DNA of 64,000 bases from Planctomycetota bacterium (GCA_022446815.1 JAKVCD010000002.1:1-64000), one strand, 5' to 3'. Counted from the first letter of the stretch, positions 44,020-53,156 are shown. The notes: generated from the sequence alone by a model not told the origin. Translations and numbers: made by a program.

Positions 44020-44756
44020 CAGATCGATGCCATACGACCGCCATCGACAGCGATCGACTGGCCTGAGATGTAGGCGCCCTCCTCGCTCGCGAGGAAGGCC
44101 ACGGCAGAGGCCATCTCAGAGGGGTCAGCGAGGCGCCGAGCTGGGATGGCCTCAAGCCACCCAGCTTGGATCTCGTCTGCTGGGGTGCCCGAAGCAGCGG
44201 CCTTCGCGTTCTTGAGCTCGGTCAGGCGCTCAGTGTCAGTGTAGCCAGGGAGGATGTTGTTGATCGTGATCTCAGGCGGGAGCTCTTTGGAGACAGACTT
44301 TGACCATGAGGCCATCGCGCCTCGGGTGGTGTTGCTCACGCCCAAGCCAGCGATGGGCTCGCGCACAGAGGTCGAGATGATGTTGATGACGCGTCCATAG
44401 CCGGCGGCTCTCATCCCCCCGAGCAAGGCCTGCAAGAGGAGGTGGCTCGCCATGACGTGCCGACGAAAGGCCTTGCCGAACTCGTAAGGGTCGACCTCAA
44501 GGATCGAACCGTGCGGAGGTCCGCCTGTGTTGTTCACTAGGATCGTCGCCGGGGGCAGCTGAAGCGCGGCGAGCCCGTCGAGGTCATCTAGGTCTTGAAC
44601 GAGCACGCCGTCGTAGCCCATGCCCTCAAGACGTTCACGGTTGCGCGCGAGCCCGTGAACCTGTGCGCCCTCCGCCTTGAAGCGAGCCGCGATCGCAGCA
44701 CCTATCCCCATGCTCGCGCCACAGACGAGCGCCACTCTTCCGTCTAGCTTGCCCAT
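44019..44756 (-). CDS. Short-chain dehydrogenase/reductase with atypical active site
   Basis: A 245-residue Rossmann protein. The cofactor loop GASMGIG is at 13-19, NNTGG at 75-79 and a catalytic-type Ser in IISTS near 128-130. At the YxxxK position the sequence is SNTTR, so Tyr is Ser141 and Lys is Arg145. The C-terminus (LASEEGAYISGQSIAVDGG) is classical. I recall SDRs with SNxxR in place of YxxxK as a recognised branch, so this need not mean inactivity. It is coupled to the TIM-barrel gene by a 1-nt overlap, suggesting oxidation and isomerisation steps of one sugar or polyol route. Confidence 0.88.
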   Translation of the reverse strand: MGKLDGRVALVCGASMGIGAAIAARFKAEGAQVHGLARNRERLEGMGYDGVLVQDLDDLDGLAALQLPPATILVNNTGGPPHGSILEVDPYEFGKAFRRHVMASHLLLQALLGGMRAAGYGRVINIISTSVREPIAGLGVSNTTRGAMASWSKSVSKELPPEITINNILPGYTDTERLTELKNAKAAASGTPADEIQAGWLEAIPARRLADPSEMASAVAFLASEEGAYISGQSIAVDGGRMASI

Positions 44757-44779
44757 CTCAGTTCCTCCACGTCTTGGTC

Positions 44780-45652
44780 TCAGTCTCGGTATCCGCGAAA
44801 GCGGTTCAGTCTGCCTGCTCTGCGCTCAAACTCTTCGAGCGCCTGTGGGGGGAGCGCCTCTCTCCAGCGCTCGTCCAGCTTGATATCCCTCTTCTCTGAC
44901 CCCTTAAACGTCGGGCTCCCGCCGATGTCATGGCGAACGTCAGGGAGACGACCTAAGTCGGTCGTCTCGACAGGGATCTCATAGGGCTTCAGGAGGCGTT
45001 CAAGCTCAGTGCGCGGATCCGCGCACAGGTCCTCATATTTCAGCTCGGTCGCTCTGTTGAGCCCGACTCCACGACGCGCGGTCTCAATCAGGCGCTGCAT
45101 CCATATGTATCCCTGTATGGCGTCACTAGCGCTCTTTCCTGTGCGGCGCATCTTGGACCACAAGATCCCACGGCCGTCACGGTGGTGAAACACTGGCGCG
45201 ACATGCTCAGGGTAGGACGCGTACATGTGTAGGAAGTGATCAGGCTCTTTCGAGTTGTCTATGAGGAGCTTCGCGCCTGTCTTTTTGGCCACGGCCTCAT
45301 AGAGGCGAAAGCACTCTGCTGCGGCGGCGTGAGCCCGACGCCTAAAGAGTGGGCCCGCCGGCGTGAGACCGCCTCGGATCGCGGCTGCCTCTCGGAGTAA
45401 GAGCGCCCTCCATGCGGCGCCGCCAGGCGCTCGCTCCGTCGTGCGCTCCTGCGCTGGTGTCTCACCACAGACCTCGGTCCAGAAGTCGCACTCCGAGAGC
45501 GGCGCACCGCAGGCGCAAGGCTCCCCATCGCGCGCGAGCGCTCCAAGCCGGCGCAGCTCCCCGAGCGCGTGCACCCCCGGCTGCAGCGAGAGGAGGTGCT
45601 GAAGCAGGGTCGAGCCTGAGCGTGAGTCGCCGACGAGGTAGAGGATCCGCAC
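44780..45652 (-). CDS. PAPS-dependent sulfotransferase family protein
   Basis: A 290-residue protein starting MRILYLVGDSRSGSTLLQHLL, which contains the 5'-phosphosulfate-binding loop (GDSRSGSTLL, 8-17). A later strand with VFHHRDGRGILWSKMRR supplies the 3'-phosphate site typical of the family, and ELKYEDLCADPRTELERLL is a common sulfotransferase block. It transfers sulfate from PAPS to a hydroxyl group, often on glycans. It lies 23 nt upstream of the SDR gene on the same strand, so the three genes may act on one sulfated glycan or polyol. CACGAPLSECDFW suggests a small structural Cys cluster. Confidence 0.88.
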   Translation of the reverse strand: MRILYLVGDSRSGSTLLQHLLSLQPGVHALGELRRLGALARDGEPCACGAPLSECDFWTEVCGETPAQERTTERAPGGAAWRALLLREAAAIRGGLTPAGPLFRRRAHAAAAECFRLYEAVAKKTGAKLLIDNSKEPDHFLHMYASYPEHVAPVFHHRDGRGILWSKMRRTGKSASDAIQGYIWMQRLIETARRGVGLNRATELKYEDLCADPRTELERLLKPYEIPVETTDLGRLPDVRHDIGGSPTFKGSEKRDIKLDERWREALPPQALEEFERRAGRLNRFRGYRD

Positions 45653-45722
45653 GTGTTCATACTAATGTGCAGGGATCATGAAGCGAGAGGCGACCCTCTT
45701 GGTTGTACACTTCTATCGACTT

Positions 45723-46184
45723 ATGAAGATCTCTAAGAAAGCCGCCCTCGCCTTTTGGGCTTCTATTTTTGCCTTGGTCTCGGTGCTTGGGTGTGGGGCT
45801 GGTGAGGGCGATGAAGCTTCTCCCTTGACGTTTGAGGCCTCCACAGAGCGCGGAGTCTTTGGCGTCAAGGTTGAGGTTGTAGGGGGTAAGCTCCCGCTGA
45901 ACGCGCCCTTCGAGCTCTTGGTTTCAGTTCATCGTGGTGAAGGGCTGGGTGAGCCTCTTGAGGGTCGAACCTTGCTCGTTGAGGGTTGGATGCCAGGGCA
46001 TGGTCACGGGATGCTCCGGCAGTCTGAGGTCGATGACCTTGGTGACGGGCGATACAGGGTCCGTGGGATGCTCTTCCACATGCCCGGGGTTTGGGATCTA
46101 CGGATCAAAGTGATAGAGACTCGAATTGAGGGGGACTATCGGGTCGTGGAGGATGATCAGGTCTCTTTTGAGGTCAAGCTTTGA
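45723..46184 (+). CDS. YtkA/FixH-like lipoprotein (second copy)
   Basis: A 153-residue lipoprotein from the ATG at 45723 (MKISKKAALAFWASIFALVSVLGC, lipid Cys24). The ATG at 45678 would add 15 residues before the signal. The domain has MPGHGHGM (90-97) and GMLFHM (115-120), the same two loops as the protein at 38127-38531. Overall similarity is moderate, so this is an old duplication or a module acquired twice. It overlaps the next gene by 4 nt (TTGA). Confidence 0.82.
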   Translation: MKISKKAALAFWASIFALVSVLGCGAGEGDEASPLTFEASTERGVFGVKVEVVGGKLPLNAPFELLVSVHRGEGLGEPLEGRTLLVEGWMPGHGHGMLRQSEVDDLGDGRYRVRGMLFHMPGVWDLRIKVIETRIEGDYRVVEDDQVSFEVKL

Positions 46185-47497
46185 GATTGGCTGGTGTGGC
46201 TCTCGTGCTCTTGAGCGTGGGCTGCGCTAAGGATTCAGAGCGCGCAGCCAGCGCGCGTGAGGCGCTCGCCCCTGATGTGTTGGCCGGAGTCTTGCGGGCA
46301 TCGCCCTTACCTCCTGTTCCAGTTGATCCAACGAACGCCTTCGCTGACGATCCTCGCGCTGCACATTTTGGCCGCGTCCTCTTTTACGACGAACGCTTCT
46401 CAGCCAACGGCGAGATCTCGTGCGCCACCTGTCACGATCCAGACCTTGGTTGGGCTGATGGCTCGGTGACGGCGGCCGGCTTGTCTTCTTTTGGTTTGCA
46501 TACGCCCAGCCTCTGGAACGTCGCGCATAACCGCTGGTTCTTCTGGGACGGTAGGGCTGACACGCTATGGTCCCAGGCTGTAGAGCCGTGGGAGCATCCC
46601 AATGAGATGGGCGGAGACAGAGTCTCCTTCGTGCGCCTTTTGGCCGCCGACGAAGAGCTAAGCGGACTTTATACAGAGCTCTTTGGGCCGTTGCCGGATG
46701 TTCAGGGTTGGCCGGCAACTGCTAAGCCCGTCAGCGGAGGAGGCTCTCACCCTATGCAGATGGCGTGGGATGAGATGAGTGAAGAGTCTCAGGAGGCGGC
46801 GACACGAGTGATCGTGAATCTCGCAAAGTCGGTGGCTGCGTTTGAGCGCCTGATCGTTACCTCAGAGACAGCGTTCGACCGGTATGTACGAGGGTTGAGG
46901 GATGGCGACCCGGAGGATCTCTCGGCGTTAGGGCCTGAGGAGCTTCACGGGATGGAGCTCTTCTTCAGCGATGCTCGTTGCCACCTCTGCCACCACGGCC
47001 CATTTTTTACGGACTTAGAGTTCCATGACGTCAGGTTGCCCTATGAGACAGGCGCAGACGGGGAGCCTGTACGTGAGATGGGCCGCTGGGATGGAATTCA
47101 GGCGGTCTTGAAGAGTCCCCTGAACAGTGAGGGTGTCTATAGCGACTCTCCAGCGGGCGAAGGCGAGGGAGGGCCGGTAATCAGCGGCAGTGCGCACGGT
47201 CATCTCGAGTACTTGCTACGAAGCACGCATACGAAGGGGGAGTTCAAGACGCCTGGGCTGAGGAATGTTGGGAAGACAGCTCCCTATACGCATCGAGGTA
47301 TCTATGAGAGCTTGGAGCAAGTCATCGCCCACTACTCGGAGCTGGCAGACGCTCCCCCAAAGCGACATGAGGATGTGGAGGAGATCCTAGTCCCCGTCCA
47401 CTTGGCAGAAGTTGAGGTCGCCGCGCTCGCAGCCTTCTTACGCTCTCTTGATAGCCCTTATGCAGGCTCTGAGCTGCGCCCCCTCAACGTAGATTGA
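46181..47497 (+). CDS. Di-heme cytochrome c peroxidase lipoprotein (second copy)
   Basis: A 438-residue protein starting at a TTG that overlaps the previous stop. MRLAGVALVLLSVGC gives a lipoprotein signal (Cys15), unlike the peroxidase at 36859-38130, which has no such Cys. Heme motifs are CATCH (81-85) and CHLCH (267-271), with FWDGRADTLW between them. Where the other copy has APYMH, this one has APYTH. Coupling to a YtkA-like lipoprotein is conserved, so the two probably work as a unit at the membrane. Confidence 0.92.
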   Translation: MRLAGVALVLLSVGCAKDSERAASAREALAPDVLAGVLRASPLPPVPVDPTNAFADDPRAAHFGRVLFYDERFSANGEISCATCHDPDLGWADGSVTAAGLSSFGLHTPSLWNVAHNRWFFWDGRADTLWSQAVEPWEHPNEMGGDRVSFVRLLAADEELSGLYTELFGPLPDVQGWPATAKPVSGGGSHPMQMAWDEMSEESQEAATRVIVNLAKSVAAFERLIVTSETAFDRYVRGLRDGDPEDLSALGPEELHGMELFFSDARCHLCHHGPFFTDLEFHDVRLPYETGADGEPVREMGRWDGIQAVLKSPLNSEGVYSDSPAGEGEGGPVISGSAHGHLEYLLRSTHTKGEFKTPGLRNVGKTAPYTHRGIYESLEQVIAHYSELADAPPKRHEDVEEILVPVHLAEVEVAALAAFLRSLDSPYAGSELRPLNVD

Positions 47498-47610
47498 ACC
47501 TAGCGCCAGGCTCGCGACCCTTTGAGCTGTCTTTGGTACATAGATCTTCGTTGAGTGCTACCCTTCTTAAGTGAGCCATGGCTCTATGCCAACCTCTTCT
47601 TAGGCCTCCC

Positions 47611-49077
47611 ATGATTCGTGTCTTCGCTGCGTTCTCCTTACTCCTCCTCGGGGTCTCTTCCGAACCCGTGATCACTTCGTGGATGGTCAACTGTGACGGT
47701 CAGACCGGCTACGGTAATGTTCCTTCCAATGTGCAAGAGGTCCTCTACACGGATACAGATGCTTACATCGTCTCTACAGGGATCCCCAGCTACACAGTTG
47801 GCCCTTGGGGTCCGAACCCCAACACGGCGCAGGAGCAAGATCATGTCTTTAAGATTCCGCTTCAGCCGCAGGCCGCTACCGGCGCACATGTCTCGACACC
47901 TTTAGGGGCTATAGGGGTCCTCTCGAATGGGGTGCCGTTCTTCAACGCCCTAGACGCATTCAGCTACAACAATCAGGGGATTTGGCACCAAAACGCAATC
48001 ATTGCTGAGGCCATCAGCTTTGACGGGTGCGAAGGGCACCCTCAGATGACAGGGGTTTATCACCACCACATGATTCCACCATGTCTTCTAAGTGAGCTCG
48101 GTGATAACCCAACTGAGCACTCTCCGATCATTGGCTATGCCTTCGACGGTTTTCCGATCTACGGACCTTACGGATATTCAGATCCCAGTGACTCTTCAAG
48201 CGCGGTCACACGACTCGACTCAAGCTATCGTGAGCGAAACATAACGGTTCGTCGCATCTTGCCCGATGGGACGAACTTGCCCTCTTCGCAGTGGGGTCCA
48301 AACGTCTCACCAAGCTACCCGCTTGGCATCTTTGTTGAGGACTTTGAGTTCGTTGGTGGTCTTGGTGATCTGGATCAGTACAACGGCCGCTTCACGGTCA
48401 CCCCAGAATACCCAGCAGGTATTTACGCCTACGTCTCGACGATTGATGCCTCTGGCGAGCCCTCTTACCCATATCTCGTCGGCCCTGAGTACTACGGAGT
48501 ACCTGAGACAGAGAACTTTGGTGGCGGTGGCGGCCCAGGAGGTGGTGGCGGCGGCCCAGGTGGCGGCGGTGGCGGCCCAGGAGGCGGCGGTGGCGGCGGT
48601 GGCGGCCCTACTGTCCCCGGTAACGCCGTTGAGTATGACGGCTGCGTCAACTGCGAGGTCCCAGTGGCCATTTGCGCAAGCGGCCCGAACTCAAGCGGTA
48701 TGAGTGCGAACATCTCCTTCAGCGGGACCCCAAGCCTGACAACCAACTCTTTCCAGTTAGAAGCTTATGGCTGTCCTTCGAACCAGTTCGGGGTCTTTTA
48801 CTACGGCGGCTCGGAGATCTCCGCACCCTTTGGGAACGGGACACGCTGCGTCGGAGCAGGAGGCGTTGGCACCTTTCGGCTAGGCGTCATTCAAACTGAC
48901 TCATGGGGGGACGCATTCCAGGCGGTGGATTTCAATCAACCTCCCTTCTCTAGTGGTAGCGGTCAGGTGTGGAGCGGCGAGGAGCGATTCTTCCAGTTCT
49001 GGTTCCGGGATCCGCAGTCTTCAGAGGCTGCCACCTTTGACCTTACGAACGGGCTCAAGGTCACCTTCTGCGAATGA
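47611..49077 (+). CDS. Secreted YHYH-domain protein with planctomycete-type C-terminal domain
   Basis: A 488-residue protein from the ATG at 47611 (MIRVFAAFSLLLLGVSS, signal peptide); the ATG at 47578 adds 11 residues. The YHYH domain contains GVYHHHMIP and YAFDGFPIYGPYG. A Gly/Pro-rich linker (nt ~48523-48606) leads to a C-terminal domain with FGVFYYGG, PFGNGTRC and FFQFWFRDPQ. The same domain closes the protein at 58256-60817 and opens the one at 54950-57415. YHYH proteins are secreted and of unknown activity; the histidines suggest metal binding. Confidence 0.87.
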   Translation: MIRVFAAFSLLLLGVSSEPVITSWMVNCDGQTGYGNVPSNVQEVLYTDTDAYIVSTGIPSYTVGPWGPNPNTAQEQDHVFKIPLQPQAATGAHVSTPLGAIGVLSNGVPFFNALDAFSYNNQGIWHQNAIIAEAISFDGCEGHPQMTGVYHHHMIPPCLLSELGDNPTEHSPIIGYAFDGFPIYGPYGYSDPSDSSSAVTRLDSSYRERNITVRRILPDGTNLPSSQWGPNVSPSYPLGIFVEDFEFVGGLGDLDQYNGRFTVTPEYPAGIYAYVSTIDASGEPSYPYLVGPEYYGVPETENFGGGGGPGGGGGGPGGGGGGPGGGGGGGGGPTVPGNAVEYDGCVNCEVPVAICASGPNSSGMSANISFSGTPSLTTNSFQLEAYGCPSNQFGVFYYGGSEISAPFGNGTRCVGAGGVGTFRLGVIQTDSWGDAFQAVDFNQPPFSSGSGQVWSGEERFFQFWFRDPQSSEAATFDLTNGLKVTFCE

Positions 49078-49088
49078 GGTAAAGAGAA

Positions 49089-49123
49089 GTGCGTGGCGCA
49101 GGCCTAAGGCCGACGCCACGCAC
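49089..49123. terminator. Hairpin between convergent genes (likely bidirectional terminator)
   Basis: A perfect 10-bp stem, GTGCGTGGCG with CGCCACGCAC, encloses a 15-nt loop that holds a smaller GGCC/GGCC stem. It lies in the 65-nt gap between two convergent genes. No T-run is present on either strand, so any termination would rely on the stem or on Rho. Confidence 0.55.
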
Positions 49124-49142
49124 CTGTATAGCGGTCTGAATC

Positions 49143-49880
49143 TTAGAGGTAGAAGGTCAGGCCGAAGAAGCAGATGAGCCCCTCCGGAGCGACCTCAACC
49201 CTTGAGGTGGCGCCCCCGAGGTTTGGGAAGGTCAGCTCAGTTCCTCCTGCTGTAAGCGGGAATTCATAGAAGGCGCCAAAGTCGACGCTCATGTGGTCGT
49301 TCCAGAGATAGGAGGCGCCCACGACGGCGGCCGCTGAGTAGTAGCCGTCCGCTTCGATGTCGACGTACTCCGACGGGAAGGTGGGGTAGTCAACCCTCAC
49401 CGAGCCGAAGTCCACGCCAGGGATGTAGCCGATGTCTGCACCGATGAAGGGCTTGAGGCGGTTGTCCTCGCCTCGCGCGTCGAACCAGTAGCGCCCAGAG
49501 AGGAGCAGGTGGATCGTCTCAAAGGCGTCGGCGGTCAGGGTCGCGGTGAGCGGAGAGATCGGGTCTGCCTCGAAGGAGCGCAGCTCTGCGATCAGGCCCA
49601 CCGAGATGTCATCGGTGAAGAAGTGGTTCACCTTCAGAGCGCCGCCATAACGAGGGGCGAGGTCCGCATTGTCAGTCCCAGACTCGCCCGCGAGGATGCC
49701 GCCGGTGCCAGCAGCTTGGATCTCAGCGCCGTAGAAGGCCCAGCCGCTGCCGAAGCCATAGCTGGAGGTGCCTTCGCCCATGTCTGCCCAGGCTTCCTTC
49801 TCAAGGGGCGGAGGCGTGAGGCTGACGCAGGACGCGAGGGAGAGGGCCGCGAGCGCAGAGAGGATCTTCTTAGTGTTCAT
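49143..49880 (-). CDS. Outer-membrane beta-barrel lipoprotein-like protein
   Basis: A 245-residue protein with lipobox LASC (Cys18). The body shows alternating hydrophobic strands ending in aromatics, and the last residues (LICFFGLTFYL) look like a closing barrel strand. Segments such as SGRYWFD and KPFIGADIGYIPG are typical of small OmpA/OmpW-like barrels. An AAGGAG site lies 9 nt before the ATG (49890-49895). It is 21 nt after the VolA-like lipase gene on the same strand, so the two form an operon. It may be a surface partner or transporter for lipase products; that is inference. Confidence 0.72.
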   Translation of the reverse strand: MNTKKILSALAALSLASCVSLTPPPLEKEAWADMGEGTSSYGFGSGWAFYGAEIQAAGTGGILAGESGTDNADLAPRYGGALKVNHFFTDDISVGLIAELRSFEADPISPLTATLTADAFETIHLLLSGRYWFDARGEDNRLKPFIGADIGYIPGVDFGSVRVDYPTFPSEYVDIEADGYYSAAAVVGASYLWNDHMSVDFGAFYEFPLTAGGTELTFPNLGGATSRVEVAPEGLICFFGLTFYL

Positions 49881-49901
49881 GTCTTCTTGCTCCTTTAGCG
49901 C

Positions 49902-52142
49902 TTAGGGCTGAGGGTTGGGGGAGATCAACGGCTCGTCTGTGATGACAACATTGGTTCCACCAGAGAGAGCAAAGAGGGTCATTTGAGTCTGGGCCTCAAG
50001 GGTGACGCGGCCAGCGAGGTCAACCGGGTTCACGAGAGTGCTGTGAGAGCCCTCTTGGAACTTGACGACTGCCTGATTTGTTGCGGTGGTGCTAGATACT
50101 TGCGTGAGGCCCATCAAGCTGGCTAGAGGGCTTGAGCCGGCTAGGGGAGCTCCGTCTACGAAAGTAGGGACAGCCAGGTCCGGGAGAGCCGAGATGCCAG
50201 ACTCTGTACCCCCCCCGATGTACTCAATGACATGCAGTGCTGTGCCCTCTGCTGAGCCTCCGGGCCTAAAGCTAGTGGCATAATTGATCGCATCCGATGA
50301 GTCGCTGATGGTCTGGGCCGCCAGCACGAATTGATCCCATTCACTCGTCCCGGGGAAAACCCCCAGCGCACCGAGTCCGGCCTGAACGATCGGGCCATAC
50401 GTGGCAGAGCCTATGAGCATGCTTGGGATGCTCCCGGAGATCGCAGCCATGGTCGTTGACTGGAAGGTTGGGCTGTTGGACTGCTGGATAGATAGGAAGG
50501 GGGTCCCGACGATTCCTCCTAGCGAGTTGCCAATAAAGTGAAGCTGGCTCAGGTCGATGTCTGGATTCCCGTCTGCTCCGATCTCGCCTTGGGCTGTGTG
50601 CCAGATGTCGAGGCTTCCAAGGGCCGCTGTCAGATTGAAGAGGTCGGAGACACCTTGCGAGAGGTTATCTCGGTTGGTCAGCAGGCTGGTGAAGTTGATG
50701 AAGTGGATGCCAGAGGCGTCAGCGACTCCATCGGAAGTCGAAGCTGCAGTGAGATTATTCAGCAGGTCTAGGCCGAAGGTTCGCTCATGGACGGTGTCGG
50801 TGTCGTAGCCCGTGAAGAAGGGGCTGCTTGAGTCGAGGCCGTGCAGGGGCAGGTCAATCGCGACGCAGGCGATACCGGCATTAGCCATGGCATCCGCGAC
50901 CGAGAGCATCGCCGTGCGGTTCGAAGTGATCCCGTGTTGGAAGACAGCGCAAGGCCAGCCGCCAGCGGGCGGCGCGCCAGCAGGCGTGGAGATCAGGACA
51001 GGGATGGTCTCTGCTCGTGTAGCCGCAGGTAGCGGGTTGTAGGCGGTGAGATTGTTCTCGGAGTCTCCCGCGTGGAAGGCATATCGAGAATGCCACCAGG
51101 TGGAGAGTGGGGCCCCTGCAGTGGGGTTCGTGGAGTCGACTAGGGTGCCGGCCCCTCCTGAGTTGTTCGGTCCTCCGAGATAGTAGGGGAGCGTGAAGGT
51201 CTCTGTTACGACGTTAGCCGTGCCGCCATTCGATAGCAGCGCATCGGTCGTCCCAACAAAAAGAGGCGCGCCGCCGAAGGATGCGCCGGAGTGTGGGTCC
51301 GGGTCCGTGTCTCCGCCGCAGTCAATGAGGCCTGCGCCGCACAACGCCGCGATCACGCCCGCCTCGCCGCCGTTGGCGATCGTGAAGGTCGACTGCAGGC
51401 TGCTCCCGATGGACTGAGTGGTGAAGGTCATGGTGAGGATGATGTCCTCTTGGTCGTGTCCGCCATCATTGACGGCGACGGCCTCCATGGCATTCACGAG
51501 GGTCTGGAGCCCCGCTAAAGGGTGCTCCTCGGGATAGGGCGTCCCGTGGCGCGCGAGCTCGTACTCCGGTCCGAAAGAGACCGCGTCGCCGTGAACGTCA
51601 TTGATCCCGTTCGTGACGACGACCATATAAGAGGTGCTAGGCTTAAGAGGTGCCAAGGGGACAACCACGATCGTGTTGTTCTCGGGTGCGTCGCTGAGCG
51701 GCGCCGCGACGAAGTCGAGCCCCGGGGTTAGCTGCTGTACGACGCCAACGACAGGTGTCCCGATCGGCGGGAGCTCGTCTGCAGGATCGAGTTGACCGAC
51801 GGTGACGACCTCATAGAGGTGTACGCTGCTAGCGATGTTGGCGAGGTCACCCTCGATCGCGTCAGTGAAGGAGATGCTGGCGGGAGAGCTTGTGGACCAC
51901 CCGTCGAGTGCGTTCAGGGCGTCGAAGAGGCCCTGTTGGAGAGGGTCAGCCGCAGGGGGGAAGTTGAGGGTCAGGTCCGTAGTCCCGAGGAACAGCAGGT
52001 CATTCGGGAGCGGGAGCAGGCCCGTAGAGGGTGAGTAGACGACGTCAGTGGTCTCTACGAGCTCATCGACCTCGATGTCTTCCACGCAGGCTGCGAGCAA
52101 GAGGGTCAGGGGTAGGGTCCTGACGAAGCGGCGGCAATTCAT
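49902..52142 (-). CDS. VolA-like surface lipoprotein lipase
   Basis: A 746-residue lipoprotein (LLLAAC, Cys19). Residues ~35-300 match the N-terminal domain of bacterial virulence-factor lipases, with VVPLAPLKPSTSYMVVVTNGI as an Ig-like Big-type block. An alpha/beta hydrolase domain follows, with a strand reading CAVFQHGITSNR, CVAIDLPLHG, and the nucleophile elbow GNSLGG (Ser540). A His near the end (EGSHSTLVNP) suits the triad. VolA in Vibrio is a surface lipase that frees fatty acids. Here the divergent neighbours include a long-chain acyl-CoA ligase, consistent with fatty-acid scavenging. A strong AAGGAG lies at 52151-52156. Confidence 0.85.
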   Translation of the reverse strand: MNCRRFVRTLPLTLLLAACVEDIEVDELVETTDVVYSPSTGLLPLPNDLLFLGTTDLTLNFPPAADPLQQGLFDALNALDGWSTSSPASISFTDAIEGDLANIASSVHLYEVVTVGQLDPADELPPIGTPVVGVVQQLTPGLDFVAAPLSDAPENNTIVVVPLAPLKPSTSYMVVVTNGINDVHGDAVSFGPEYELARHGTPYPEEHPLAGLQTLVNAMEAVAVNDGGHDQEDIILTMTFTTQSIGSSLQSTFTIANGGEAGVIAALCGAGLIDCGGDTDPDPHSGASFGGAPLFVGTTDALLSNGGTANVVTETFTLPYYLGGPNNSGGAGTLVDSTNPTAGAPLSTWWHSRYAFHAGDSENNLTAYNPLPAATRAETIPVLISTPAGAPPAGGWPCAVFQHGITSNRTAMLSVADAMANAGIACVAIDLPLHGLDSSSPFFTGYDTDTVHERTFGLDLLNNLTAASTSDGVADASGIHFINFTSLLTNRDNLSQGVSDLFNLTAALGSLDIWHTAQGEIGADGNPDIDLSQLHFIGNSLGGIVGTPFLSIQQSNSPTFQSTTMAAISGSIPSMLIGSATYGPIVQAGLGALGVFPGTSEWDQFVLAAQTISDSSDAINYATSFRPGGSAEGTALHVIEYIGGGTESGISALPDLAVPTFVDGAPLAGSSPLASLMGLTQVSSTTATNQAVVKFQEGSHSTLVNPVDLAGRVTLEAQTQMTLFALSGGTNVVITDEPLISPNPQP

Positions 52143-52326
52143 GGGTGTATCTCCTTCTCTTATTGGGCGCCTTTTTTTTCCAAGCGCCGGGGAGCCACTG
52201 TAACGCGCTCCCGATCTTCAGGGGAAGAGGTGGGCGCTTCTTCACACCGCTTGGCGCCGTCGTCTTCACTCTTATGCCCCTACATTGCAGAGCCTTTCAT
52301 GGGTGAGTAGGTTCGTGACGTCGATC

Positions 52327-52343
52327 TGGGCGCTTGACGCCCA
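52327..52343 (+). promoter_or_regulatory. Small leader hairpin before the CHI-like gene
   Basis: TGGGCG-CTTGA-CGCCCA forms a perfect 6-bp stem 25 nt before the ATG and just ahead of the Shine-Dalgarno. It could shape translation of the gene. The 226-nt divergent spacer 52143-52368 otherwise shows only an 8-T run (52172-52179) and no clear promoter boxes. Confidence 0.35.
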
Positions 52344-52355
52344 ATCTCAATCCAC

Positions 52356-52361
52356 AAGGAG
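52356..52361 (+). promoter_or_regulatory. Shine-Dalgarno AAGGAG fixing the start at 52369
   Basis: A good AAGGAG lies 7 nt before the ATG at 52369, which begins a signal peptide. It rules out an in-frame ATG at 52285. Confidence 0.8.
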
Positions 52362-52368
52362 AACAGAA

Positions 52369-53154
52369 ATGCTGCGCCTCGTACCTCCGCGCCCGCTTCT
52401 CGGTCTGTTGGCCGCTGTCGCGCTCTTGGCCTCTGCCCACGCAGCCGACAGCTTGCTCTCCCTCGCTGGAGGCTCTGTGGATGAGCCTGTCGTCGTCAAG
52501 GAGCCAAAGAGCAAGGTCGCTTTTCAGAGCTGGGCGCGCTTCGCGACGGGTGCGGATGAAGAGAAGCCTGAGGAACGGCCTGTCCTGACCCTCACGGGTA
52601 CAGGTCTTCGGACGAAGACGATCTTTGCGGTGAAGGTCTACGCCGTCGGGATGTACGTGGACGCTGCGGGCGCGAGGGAGGTCCTCGCGAAGTGGCGCGG
52701 AGAGAGCGCCGAGCAGCTCAGCAAGAATGATGAGTTCTACGCCGCCCTCGCTGGTGCGCCGATCCATAAGAGCTTGCGCCTGGTGATGACTCGCGACGTC
52801 GACGGTGGAGATATGGGGGAGGCGTTCAGTGACAGCCTTGGGCCGCGGGTCGCTAAGGCCGCGAAGCGTGCAGAGGCTGCCGCTGCTGAGCGGGCCAAGG
52901 CCAACATGAAGAGCTTCAAGGCGATCTTCTCTATGGACGAGCTCGCTGAGGAGACTGAGATCCTCTTCACCGCGCTGAAGGGTGGGCAGCTCGTGACCTC
53001 TATCGACGGGGAGATACAGGGCGTCTTGGACGCACCCATCCTCTCTCGCGCGCTATTCGATATCTATCTGGACAAGGACCCCATCTCCGACAGGGCCAAG
53101 AAGGGCCTCATCGGGAGGGTCCCTGAACTTCTCAGCCAAACCAAGGGAGAGTAA
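52369..53154 (+). CDS. Exported chalcone-isomerase-fold protein
   Basis: A 261-residue protein with a signal peptide (LLGLLAAVALLASAHAA). It contains the chalcone-isomerase-like core: LTLTGTGLRTKTIFAVKVYAVGMYVDA, a middle helical part (SLRLVMTRDVDGG) and the closing GEIQGVLDAPILSRALFDIYLD, typical of the end of the fold. Bacterial members are usually not chalcone isomerases; plant relatives of this fold bind fatty acids. It lies 2 nt before a long-chain acyl-CoA ligase gene, so a fatty-acid-binding role is plausible, but that is inference. Confidence 0.85.
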   Translation: MLRLVPPRPLLGLLAAVALLASAHAADSLLSLAGGSVDEPVVVKEPKSKVAFQSWARFATGADEEKPEERPVLTLTGTGLRTKTIFAVKVYAVGMYVDAAGAREVLAKWRGESAEQLSKNDEFYAALAGAPIHKSLRLVMTRDVDGGDMGEAFSDSLGPRVAKAAKRAEAAAAERAKANMKSFKAIFSMDELAEETEILFTALKGGQLVTSIDGEIQGVLDAPILSRALFDIYLDKDPISDRAKKGLIGRVPELLSQTKGE

Positions 53155-53156
53155 GC

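Noticed and set aside
52172..52179. Run of eight T as a terminator
   Set aside because: It lies in a divergent spacer upstream of both genes, with only a poor 5-bp stem around it.
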